A stretch of DNA of 58,714 bases from Nostoc indistinguendum CM1-VF10. GTDB taxonomy: Bacteria > Cyanobacteriota > Cyanobacteriia > Cyanobacteriales > Nostocaceae. The stretch covers positions 1-58,714 of the forward strand of contig JAHHHS010000042.1 in the NCBI GenBank assembly GCA_019359215.1. The letters are read 5' to 3'. The position numbers and the translations under genes are program-made. Shown here piece by piece: positions 51,093 through 58,283 of the stretch (its first letter is position 1; each line of letters starts with the position of its first letter). The notes beneath the pieces are model-generated. The model did no database searches. It had not been told where the DNA came from and worked only from the letters and a program-made list of their open reading frames with translations.

Positions 51093-52295
51093 ATGCCATA
51101 CGTTGCAGTCAAAGGTGGTGAACAGGCAATTGAAAATGCAGAAGCACTCCTGCAAAGCAGACGCAGAGGTGATCCTGCTATTCCTGAATTGACACTAGAC
51201 CAGATAGAACAACAGCTTACCCTAGCAGTAGAACGGGTGATGTGTGAAGGTAGTTTATATGATCGGGAGTTAGCGGCCCTTGCTATTAAACAATCTTGGG
51301 GTGATTTGGTAGAAGCAATTTTCTTGTTACGAGCCTATCGGACAACACTACCCCGCTTCTACTATAGCCAGCCCTTAGATACTAGCAAAATGCAGATTCA
51401 GCGCCGCATTTCTGCCATTTTTAAAGATGTACCAGGAGGACAAAGGTTAGGGACTACCTTCGACTACATTCACCGCCTACTAGACTTTAAGTTGATAGCA
51501 GAAGGACAAGTCCCGACAGCACCAGAAGCAGAAGCAATTACAGAATCAGTTCCGCGTGTAATTGACACTTTAGATCGTGAAGGCTTGATGCAAGCGGAAG
51601 AAGGGCAGGGGAGCAGGGGAGCAGGGGAGCAGGGGGAGCAAGTAAATAATGATTCTCCGTTATCTCCCTCATCTCAACCATTTGATTTAACTCGTCAACC
51701 ATTAACTTTTCCTGCTGAACGGGATGCAAGACTGCAAAATCTAACGCGTGCAGACGAGGGTTTTTTGCTATCTCTAGCATATTCTACACAGCGAGGCTAT
51801 GGCAGAAACCATCCTTTTGCTGGGGAAATTCGTATGGGGGAAGTTGAGGTGGTAATTTGCCCAGAAGAATTGGGATTTGAAATAGCGATCGCAGATATTA
51901 CTGTCACCGAAGTGCAAATGGTAAATCAGTTTAAAGGTAGTAAAGAATTACCTGCTCAGTTTACCCGTGGCTATGGACTTACTTTTGGTTACAACGAACG
52001 TAAAGCGATGTCGATGGCGTTGGTAGATAGAGCAATGCGATCCGAGGAATTAGGGGAAACAATTCAAGGCCCAGCCCAAAATGTCGAGTTTGTACTTTCC
52101 CATTCCGATAACGTGGAAGCACAAGGTTTTGTCCAACACCTCAAACTTCCACACTACATTGACTTTCAAGCGGAGTTAAATCTGGTGCGGAAAATCCGAG
52201 AGCAGCAGCTAAATAATCAATCGTCATTAACTGTTGCTGCGGAAGAATCTCAGTCTTTGGAAAACAGTGATTTGGTTTTGGAACAAGTGAAATGA
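51093..52295 (+). CDS. phnI: C-P lyase core subunit PhnI with repeat insert
   Basis: Nucleosidase-like subunit of the C-P lyase complex that, with PhnG, H and L, displaces adenine from ATP by phosphonate. Family motifs are YVAVKGGEQAIENAE, the RRISAIFKDVPGGQRLG segment, DEGFLLSLAYSTQRGYGRNH, YGLTFGYNERKAMSMALVD and the HSDNVEAQGFVQHLKLPHY end. At 400 residues it is longer than E. coli PhnI (354) because residues about 169-195 form a low-complexity insert (EEGQGSRGAGEQGEQ) encoded by GGGGAGCA-type repeats. Its stop overlaps the start of the VOC gene by four bases. Confidence 0.95.
   Translation: MPYVAVKGGEQAIENAEALLQSRRRGDPAIPELTLDQIEQQLTLAVERVMCEGSLYDRELAALAIKQSWGDLVEAIFLLRAYRTTLPRFYYSQPLDTSKMQIQRRISAIFKDVPGGQRLGTTFDYIHRLLDFKLIAEGQVPTAPEAEAITESVPRVIDTLDREGLMQAEEGQGSRGAGEQGEQVNNDSPLSPSSQPFDLTRQPLTFPAERDARLQNLTRADEGFLLSLAYSTQRGYGRNHPFAGEIRMGEVEVVICPEELGFEIAIADITVTEVQMVNQFKGSKELPAQFTRGYGLTFGYNERKAMSMALVDRAMRSEELGETIQGPAQNVEFVLSHSDNVEAQGFVQHLKLPHYIDFQAELNLVRKIREQQLNNQSSLTVAAEESQSLENSDLVLEQVK
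51598..51650. repeat. GGGGAGCA repeats inside phnI
   Basis: GGGGAGC-type units in frame within phnI, adding the Gly/Gln/Glu-rich stretch. Confidence 0.78.
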
Positions 52296-52714
52296 TTACA
52301 GGAATTAACCATATTACTTTGTCTGTCTGCGACTTGGAGAAATCCTTTAATTTTTATACCGAAATTTTAGGTTGTCAAGCGATCGCCAAATGGCAAACAG
52401 GTGCTTATTTATTAGCGGGTGACTTGTGGTTGTGCCTATCTTTAGATTCCAACACACGCATAAATCCTGCGGACGAGTACACTCATATTGCTTTTAGTAT
52501 CTCTGAAGAAAGGTTTCTAGAATATAGCTATCGCCTCAAAGTTTTAGGAGTCAAACAATGGAAACAAAACACAAGTGAAGGTGATTCAATATATATTCTC
52601 GACCCCGATCACCATAAGCTGGAACTGCATATAGGTGATTTATCTTCCAGAATTGCCGCCACTCAAAAAGCTCCCTATGAGGGCATGAAATTTTTTACTG
52701 AGGTAAGTCAGTGA
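52292..52714 (+). CDS. FosA-like VOC family protein
   Basis: Vicinal-oxygen-chelate protein of 140 residues, very similar in pattern to fosfomycin-resistance glutathione transferase FosA. The metal ligands His7 (NHITLS), His65 (YTHIAFS) and Glu111 (HKLELH) all align with the FosA positions, and DLWLCLSLD, KQNTSEGDS and PYEGMKFF are FosA-like. Enzymes of this family occur in some phosphonate gene clusters (for example FosX-type in Mesorhizobium), where a phosphonate, not fosfomycin, may be the natural substrate. It overlaps phnI and phnM by four bases each, so it is part of the operon. Confidence 0.85.
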   Translation: MITGINHITLSVCDLEKSFNFYTEILGCQAIAKWQTGAYLLAGDLWLCLSLDSNTRINPADEYTHIAFSISEERFLEYSYRLKVLGVKQWKQNTSEGDSIYILDPDHHKLELHIGDLSSRIAATQKAPYEGMKFFTEVSQ

Positions 52715-53919
52715 CAACAACTAAAAATATTCAAATATTATCAAAACCAACCAATACAAAAATTGCGATTCAAGGAGTAAATGTACTAACTCCCGATGGT
52801 TGGCTGGAAGATGCCACAGTTTTAATTGAAGATGGACAATTTACTAGCATTGATCAGGCCAGTAGTCCTAATGGATTTCATTTGGTAAATGCTCAAGGAC
52901 TCCAGATGTTGCCAGGAATTATTGACTTACACGGCGATGCTTTTGAAAGGATGATTTGCCCTCGTCCTGGAGTTAACTTTCCTCTACCAATAGCGATCGC
53001 AGATAATGACCGCAACCTCTTAGCATCCGGTATCACAACTTTTTACTGCTCACTTACCGACTCTTACGAACCAGGTTTACGCAGCCGAGATTCTGCCCGT
53101 GCTTTAATTGACTTCATCTTAGGGACAGGAAAACAAGTTTTAAATTGTAATCATCGCATTCATATCAGACATGAAGAGGCAAATATCGCCGGACATGAAG
53201 AATTGTGTGATTGGATGGTATCCGGTCGTGTGCATATCTTGTCTATCAACGATCACCTACCACCCCCAGGAAATCAAAAGAGATTGAGTCGATATCTCAA
53301 TAGTGTGAGGCAAAGATCATCCATGTCTATTGAAGAAATCGAAGAATTAGTTAACCAAGTAACAGAACGGCGGCATGAAGGAGACGTGCAAATAGAACAA
53401 CTGGTGGATTTAGCTCATACCTACGGTATTCCCCTCGCTTCTCATGATGATGACACCCTAGAGAAGGTAATACTAAGTCAACAACGCCGAGTAGCGATCG
53501 CAGAATTCCCCGCTACTGTAGACTTAGCTGCTAAGTCTCGTGAATATGGTGCAGCAGTTCTCATGGGTGCGCCTAACTTAGTGCGCGGTGGCTCTCACTT
53601 AGGTTTGATGAGTGTCGCTGAGGCAGTTAAAAATAACGTTATCGATTGTCTTTGCTCAGATTATCATTATCCTTCCTTGTTCTATGCCCCCTTCAAACTC
53701 CAAGAATTAGGCTTAATGTCCTTTGAACAAGCATGGTCATTAGTTTCCAGCCAACCAGCAGAAGCGGCGGGAATAAGCGATCAAAAAGGTAAAATCGCTC
53801 CCGGTTTAGATGCTGATTTCCTATTGATATCTCCTGATAATTCTTTACCGTCTGCGATTACTGCGATTGGCTCTGTATATGTAGCAGGAAAAGAAGTTGT
53901 TCGATATCAAATTCAATAA
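52711..53919 (+). CDS. phnM: PhnM-like diphosphatase, first copy
   Basis: Amidohydrolase-fold enzyme of 402 residues in the PhnM family, which hydrolyses ribose 1-methylphosphonate 5-triphosphate to the 5-phosphate. It starts at GTG, overlapping the VOC gene by four bases. The motif GIIDLHGDAFERMICPRPG, HRIHIRHE, ASHDDDTLEKV, LMGAPNLVRGGSHLG and CSDYHYPS all fit. The usual HTDN is replaced by HGDA, and the chain differs in many places from the second PhnM at 57147. The two proteins may act on different substrates. Confidence 0.9.
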   Translation: MTTTKNIQILSKPTNTKIAIQGVNVLTPDGWLEDATVLIEDGQFTSIDQASSPNGFHLVNAQGLQMLPGIIDLHGDAFERMICPRPGVNFPLPIAIADNDRNLLASGITTFYCSLTDSYEPGLRSRDSARALIDFILGTGKQVLNCNHRIHIRHEEANIAGHEELCDWMVSGRVHILSINDHLPPPGNQKRLSRYLNSVRQRSSMSIEEIEELVNQVTERRHEGDVQIEQLVDLAHTYGIPLASHDDDTLEKVILSQQRRVAIAEFPATVDLAAKSREYGAAVLMGAPNLVRGGSHLGLMSVAEAVKNNVIDCLCSDYHYPSLFYAPFKLQELGLMSFEQAWSLVSSQPAEAAGISDQKGKIAPGLDADFLLISPDNSLPSAITAIGSVYVAGKEVVRYQIQ

Positions 53920-53922
53920 ATA

Positions 53923-53952
53923 TCCAGTCAACAGTCAACAGTCATCAGTTAC
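53923..53952. repeat. CAGTCAA heptamers before HD oxygenase gene
   Basis: CAGTCAACAGTCAACAGTCA units fill the 38-base gap after the first phnM. Confidence 0.8.
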
Positions 53953-53957
53953 CTATT

Positions 53958-54518
53958 ATGAAACCTACCATTGAAAGCATTATTGAACTCTTCACTGAAA
54001 AGGGTTCCCAATCCTATGGTGCAGAAGCCGTTAGTCAGCTAGAACACGCCTTGCAATGTGCTAGCCTCGCTGAAATATCAGGCCAAAACCATGAATTGAT
54101 TACCGCTTGTCTACTTCATGATTTAGGACATTTAATTCATAACTTAGGTGATAATCCAGCCATCAAAGGCATAGACGATCAACATGAACATCGAGCCATT
54201 CCCTTGCTACATCAGATGTTTGGGTCAGCAGTTACACAACCAATTAGGCTTCATGCCGTCGCCAAACGCTATCTTTGCTCAGTTGTTCCTGAATATTGGG
54301 ATAGCCTCTCAGCCGCATCCAAACGCAGCTTAGAACTGCAAGGAGGCATATTTTCCCCTGAACAGGCAGAGGAATTCATTCAACAACCTTATGCCCAAGA
54401 CGCTGTGCAGTTAAGGATTTATGACGACAAAGCAAAAATCACAAATTTGCCAACACCCGATTTAAACCACTTCACCCAATTTATAACAGCCTCTTTAAAT
54501 AAGCTGTCGCGCATATAA
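53958..54518 (+). CDS. PhnZ/TmpB-like HD-domain diiron oxygenase
   Basis: HD-domain protein of 186 residues close to the phosphonate oxygenase PhnZ and its relative TmpB, which cleave the C-P bond of 1-hydroxyphosphonates with O2. The Tyr20/Glu23 pair and His30 (YGAEAVSQLEHALQ), the HD motif LLHDLGH (His54/Asp55), an DDQHEHR segment, LHAVAKRYLC and the late Asp in QLRIYDDKAK align with the diiron and substrate residues, offset about four from PhnZ. The KRYLCSVVPEYWDSLSAASK segment is strongly family-like. Its usual partner PhnY (2-oxoglutarate hydroxylase) is not in the window, so its substrate is uncertain. Confidence 0.85.
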   Translation: MKPTIESIIELFTEKGSQSYGAEAVSQLEHALQCASLAEISGQNHELITACLLHDLGHLIHNLGDNPAIKGIDDQHEHRAIPLLHQMFGSAVTQPIRLHAVAKRYLCSVVPEYWDSLSAASKRSLELQGGIFSPEQAEEFIQQPYAQDAVQLRIYDDKAKITNLPTPDLNHFTQFITASLNKLSRI

Positions 54519-54540
54519 GTTGTACATCTTTTCGCATAGG

Positions 54541-54594
54541 CTGTTGACGATTAACAGTCAGCAGTCATAAGTCAACAGTCATCAGTCAACAATC
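54541..54594. repeat. CAGTCAT heptamers before phnJ
   Basis: CAGTCAGCAGTCATAAGTCA-type units; the last ones abut the phnJ start codon. Confidence 0.8.
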
Positions 54595-54596
54595 AA

Positions 54597-55457
54597 ATGA
54601 CTATTTCTCCTAATCCCCAATCCCCAGAAACAGGCTTTAACTTTGCTTACTTAGACGAGCAAACTAAGCGTTCCATTCGCCGTGCTTTGCTGAAAGCCGT
54701 AGCGATTCCAGGACATCAAATTCCTTTTTCTTCCAGAGAAATGCCCATGTCTTACGGCTGGGGTACTGGTGGAATTCAGGTAACAGCTGCTGTGATTGGT
54801 CAAACTGATGTCTTGAAAGTAATTGACCAAGGCGCAGACGACACCACTAACGCCGTTAATATTCGTCGGTTTTTCAAAAAAGTTTGTGGTGTAAAGACAA
54901 CAGAACGCACACAAGAAGCAACTTTAATTCAGACTCGCCATCGCATACCCGAAACGCCACTACAGGAAGGACAGATTTTAGTTTACCAAGTACCAATACC
55001 CGAACCTTTGCGGTGGCTAGAACCCTCATCTGTAGAGACAGGCAAAATGCACGCTCTAGAAGAATACGGAGCTATGTACGTCAAGCTGTACGAAGACATT
55101 ACCACACATGGACATATTGCTACATCCTACGACTATCCGGTAATGGTGCATAACCGCTATTTGATGAGTCCTAGTCCGATCCCACGCTTTGATAATCCCA
55201 AAATGCAGATGAGTCCGGCATTGCAATTATTTGGTGCAGGGAGAGAAAAGCGCATATATGCAATCCCACCATATACCAAAGTCAAAAGCCTCGACTTCGA
55301 AGACCATCCCTTCACCGTAGAAAAATGGGATAAAGCCTGTGAGTTATGCGGTTCTACAGAAAGCTATTTAGATGAGGTAGTTATTGATGACCAAGGTGGG
55401 CGGATGTGGATTTGCTCTGATACAGATTTTTGTAGAGGAGTGATGACGGTTGACTGA
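54597..55457 (+). CDS. phnJ: C-P lyase radical SAM subunit PhnJ
   Basis: Catalytic subunit that cleaves the C-P bond by radical SAM chemistry to give 5-phosphoribosyl 1,2-cyclic phosphate and a hydrocarbon. The four cysteines Cys248, Cys251, Cys273 and Cys279 (CELC, MWICSDTDFC) occupy the positions of E. coli Cys241/244/266/272, which bind the 4Fe-4S cluster, with a constant shift of seven. The start NFAYLDEQTKRSIRRALLKA and MPMSYGWGTGGIQ are family motifs. Length of 286 residues is normal. Strongly diagnostic for this locus. Confidence 0.97.
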   Translation: MTISPNPQSPETGFNFAYLDEQTKRSIRRALLKAVAIPGHQIPFSSREMPMSYGWGTGGIQVTAAVIGQTDVLKVIDQGADDTTNAVNIRRFFKKVCGVKTTERTQEATLIQTRHRIPETPLQEGQILVYQVPIPEPLRWLEPSSVETGKMHALEEYGAMYVKLYEDITTHGHIATSYDYPVMVHNRYLMSPSPIPRFDNPKMQMSPALQLFGAGREKRIYAIPPYTKVKSLDFEDHPFTVEKWDKACELCGSTESYLDEVVIDDQGGRMWICSDTDFCRGVMTVD

Positions 55458-55490
55458 TAACTGATGAATGATGAGTATGGACTAATGACT
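55445..55490. repeat. TGATGAC-type heptamers between phnJ and phnK
   Basis: TGACTGA, TGATGAA and ATGACTT units, less regular than elsewhere, fill the 34-base gap and overlap the phnJ end. Confidence 0.65.
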
Positions 55491-55491
55491 T

Positions 55492-56265
55492 ATGACTAAA
55501 CCTCTTTTACAGGTTGATCAACTGAGTAAATCTTACGGCGCAATTAAAGCGTGCGATCGCATTTCTTTTAATCTCTTTCCTGGGCAAGTTCTCGGTATTG
55601 TTGGAGAATCAGGTTCAGGTAAATCTACTTTGCTGAGTGCGATCGCTAATCATACTGCTGTTGATAAAGGTAATGTTACTTATACTAGCCGTAGCGGTGA
55701 AGACTTAGAAATTTTTCAACTTGCGGAAGCTAAACGGCGGTTGTTGATGCGAACTGAGTGGGGCTTTGTGCAGCAAAATCCCCGTGATGGTCTACGTATG
55801 AAGGTCAGCGCTGGAGCAAATATCGGCGAACGCTTACTAGATATTGGGACGCGACACTACGGCAATATTCGGGATGAGGCTGCCCACTGGCTACAACAAG
55901 TGGAAATTGACCCAACACGTATAGATGATCTGCCAGTTCACTTTTCTGGGGGGATGCAACAAAGATTACAACTTGCCCGTGTGTTGGTGACGCGTCCTCG
56001 GTTGATATTAATGGATGAACCGACAGGGGGGTTGGATGTGTCGGTGCAAGCGCGGTTATTAGATTTATTGCGATCGCTTGTCCGCAATTTTAACCTCAGC
56101 GTGATTATAGTTACCCACGATATCGGCGTAGTCAGACTGCTGGCACACAGATTATTAGTTATGCAACAAGGACAGGTAGTGGAATCAGGTTTAACTGACC
56201 AAGTGCTTGATGATCCACAACATCCATACACTCAATTATTAGTGAGTGCCGCTTTAACACCCTGA
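55492..56265 (+). CDS. phnK: C-P lyase ABC-type subunit PhnK
   Basis: ABC ATPase-like protein of 257 residues that docks on PhnJ rather than on a membrane channel. Walker A is GESGSGKSTLL, signature is FSGGMQQRLQLAR, Walker B is LILMDEPTGGLD. The EWGFVQQNPRDGLRMKVSAG segment is typical of PhnK. In recent structures of the core complex PhnK couples ATP hydrolysis to opening of the active site. Follows phnJ after 34 bases. Confidence 0.95.
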   Translation: MTKPLLQVDQLSKSYGAIKACDRISFNLFPGQVLGIVGESGSGKSTLLSAIANHTAVDKGNVTYTSRSGEDLEIFQLAEAKRRLLMRTEWGFVQQNPRDGLRMKVSAGANIGERLLDIGTRHYGNIRDEAAHWLQQVEIDPTRIDDLPVHFSGGMQQRLQLARVLVTRPRLILMDEPTGGLDVSVQARLLDLLRSLVRNFNLSVIIVTHDIGVVRLLAHRLLVMQQGQVVESGLTDQVLDDPQHPYTQLLVSAALTP

Positions 56266-56267
56266 TA

Positions 56268-56301
56268 TGTTGACTGTTAACAGTCAACAGTCAACAGCCA
56301 T
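56268..56301. repeat. CAGTCAA heptamers between phnK and phnL
   Basis: TGTTAACAGTCAACAGTCAA-type units in the 50-base gap. Confidence 0.8.
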
Positions 56302-56315
56302 CTATTTTCTTAACA

Positions 56316-57041
56316 ATGCAATCATTAACTCTTAATCATCATCCAGTAAACTTTGCTAGCCAAACACTTTTGCAAGTTGAAAATTTGCGAAAAAGTTTTA
56401 CTCTGCATCAGCAAGGAGGTATTAACCTATCAGTGCTAGAAGGAGTGTCTTTGAACGTTAATGCTGGAGAATGTGTCGCCCTTTCTGGAGCATCCGGCAG
56501 TGGGAAATCTACATTTATGCGCTGTTTATATGCTAACTATCGCGTTGATAGTGGTTCAGTCTGGATAAAGCATCAGGAAGATTGGGTTGATTTATGTCAA
56601 CTCGCTCCCCACGAAATTTTAGCAGTCCGGCAGAAAACCATTGGATATGTCAGTCAGTTTTTAAGAGTAATTCCCAGGGTGCAAGCGTTAGAAGTTGCCG
56701 CAGAACCACTGTTGGAATTAGGGGTAAATATAGATGTTGCCTATAACAAAGTTAAAGACCTATTTCATCGCCTCAACCTTTCAGAACGATTGTGGTATCT
56801 TTCCCCCACAACCTTTTCTGGAGGCGAAAAGCAACGGGTAAATATTACTCGTGCTTTGGCAGTTGATTATCCAATTTTGCTACTAGATGAACCAACTTCA
56901 GCTTTAGACGCTACCAATCGCCAAGTAGTTATTGAACTGTTGCAAGAAAAAAAAGCTAAAGGCTGTGCCTTAATTGGCATTTTTCACGATGAAGAAGTGC
57001 GATCGCAGCTTTGTAACCGTGAATTAATTTTTAATGGTTGA
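56316..57041 (+). CDS. phnL: C-P lyase ABC-type subunit PhnL
   Basis: ABC ATPase-like protein of 241 residues, second of the PhnK/PhnL pair, needed for ribose-phosphonate formation. Walker A is GASGSGKSTFM, the signature is FSGGEKQRVNITR, Walker B is LLLDEPTSALD. The CLYANYRVDSGSVWIKHQED and YVSQFLRVIPRVQALEV segments match PhnL. Starts at ATG 56316. Confidence 0.95.
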   Translation: MQSLTLNHHPVNFASQTLLQVENLRKSFTLHQQGGINLSVLEGVSLNVNAGECVALSGASGSGKSTFMRCLYANYRVDSGSVWIKHQEDWVDLCQLAPHEILAVRQKTIGYVSQFLRVIPRVQALEVAAEPLLELGVNIDVAYNKVKDLFHRLNLSERLWYLSPTTFSGGEKQRVNITRALAVDYPILLLDEPTSALDATNRQVVIELLQEKKAKGCALIGIFHDEEVRSQLCNRELIFNG

Positions 57042-57141
57042 CGGTTGACGGTTGACGGTTGACTGCTAAACTAGCCCAACAAAATGTTTACCGTCACCAG
57101 TCATCAGCCCTCAGTCACCAGTCACCAGTCATCAGTCAACA
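57035..57141. repeat. STRR element, 64-bp unit copy 2
   Basis: GTTGACG heptamers, then the same central block as 48552-48615, then a run of CAGTCAC/CAGTCAT heptamers. It fills the phnL-phnM gap and is read through by a spurious leader of the phnM frame. Confidence 0.88.
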
Positions 57142-57146
57142 ATATT

Positions 57147-58283
57147 ATGAATGAACAGATTTACACTAACTATCTTCTACAACTGCCAGATCAAGAAGTG
57201 CTAGGTACTTTGGTAGTGCGAGATGGATTAATTGCTGATATTCAGCCAGGGATTGTAAGTCATGGTCAAAATGGTCAGGGAGATTATCTATTACCAGGAT
57301 TGATTGAGTTACACACCGACAATTTTGAACGCTGTATGTCTCCTCGTCCTGGTATTCGCTGGCCTTTAGAAGCAGCAGCAGTTTATCATGACCGAGATTT
57401 AGCCAGCGCCGGAGTCACAACAGTATGTGATGCGATCGCAATTGGTGATTTGGCAACTGTTTCTCCTCGCTTAACTAACTATGGGCCCATGATTGATGTC
57501 ATCTCCCAAAGACAAGCCACTGGACGCTTTTGTGTGGAACATCGCATTCATCTGCGCTGTGAACTGGCTTTTGACAAGGCTTATGACATTACAGCACAAT
57601 ACGCAGATCATCCTCTTTTATCAATGATCTCGTTGATGGATCATACTCCCGGTCAACGGCAGTTTATCCACTTAGACAAGTTTAAAGAGTATTACATGGG
57701 CAAACACGGTGTCACTGTTGACCAAATGGAAGAGTTCATCTTGACTCGTCAGCAACAACAACAAATATATGCACAGAAAAACCGTATAGCTTTAGTAGAA
57801 CTCACCAAAGCCAAAGGTATTTCCTTAGCCAGTCATGATGATGCTACCGTAGAACACGTTCAAGAAGCGGTGCAAGATGGAGTAGTGTTAGCTGAGTTCC
57901 CCACCACCTTAGAAGCTGCCAAAGCAGCACACAGTTCGGGATTACAAGTTTTGATGGGTGCGCCTAATTTAGTGCTTGGTGGTTCTCACTCTGGTAATAT
58001 TTCCGCAATGGAACTTGTCTTACACAATTTAGTCGATGTGATTTCTTCTGATTACGTTCCTCAAAGCCTATTACAATCCATTTTTATGATTGCCGAGAAG
58101 ACGAACAAGCCTATTTACCAAGCTATGCAATTATTTACCAGCAATCCAGCTAAAGCCATTAATTTATTTTGCGATCGCGGTAGTCTAGAAGTAGGAAAAA
58201 GAGCCGATTTTATCACTGTTCATAATGATGGTATTGTACCCCGCCTGAGTGCAACTATCTGCCGAGGCGATCGTGTTGCTTAA
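57147..58283 (+). CDS. phnM: ribose 1-methylphosphonate 5-triphosphate diphosphatase PhnM, second copy
   Basis: Hydrolase of 378 residues, the canonical PhnM length. I chose ATG 57147 (MNEQIYTNYLL) because the frame extending back to 57084 is made of heptamer repeat. Motifs GLIELHTDNFERCMSPRPG, HRIHLRCE, ASHDDATVEHV, LMGAPNLVLGGSHSG and SSDYVPQS match PhnM, including the HTDN metal site. It removes pyrophosphate from the ribose phosphonate triphosphate to give the PhnJ substrate. It follows phnL as in other bacteria, so it is likely the main PhnM. Confidence 0.95.
   Translation: MNEQIYTNYLLQLPDQEVLGTLVVRDGLIADIQPGIVSHGQNGQGDYLLPGLIELHTDNFERCMSPRPGIRWPLEAAAVYHDRDLASAGVTTVCDAIAIGDLATVSPRLTNYGPMIDVISQRQATGRFCVEHRIHLRCELAFDKAYDITAQYADHPLLSMISLMDHTPGQRQFIHLDKFKEYYMGKHGVTVDQMEEFILTRQQQQQIYAQKNRIALVELTKAKGISLASHDDATVEHVQEAVQDGVVLAEFPTTLEAAKAAHSSGLQVLMGAPNLVLGGSHSGNISAMELVLHNLVDVISSDYVPQSLLQSIFMIAEKTNKPIYQAMQLFTSNPAKAINLFCDRGSLEVGKRADFITVHNDGIVPRLSATICRGDRVA

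Noticed and set aside
49915..57141. Heptamer arrays as CRISPR-like structures
   Set aside because: Seven-base units without unique spacers and without cas genes are STRR elements, not CRISPR.
57084..57146. N-terminal extension of the second PhnM
   Set aside because: It is encoded by heptamer repeats; the ATG at 57147 gives the usual PhnM start and length.
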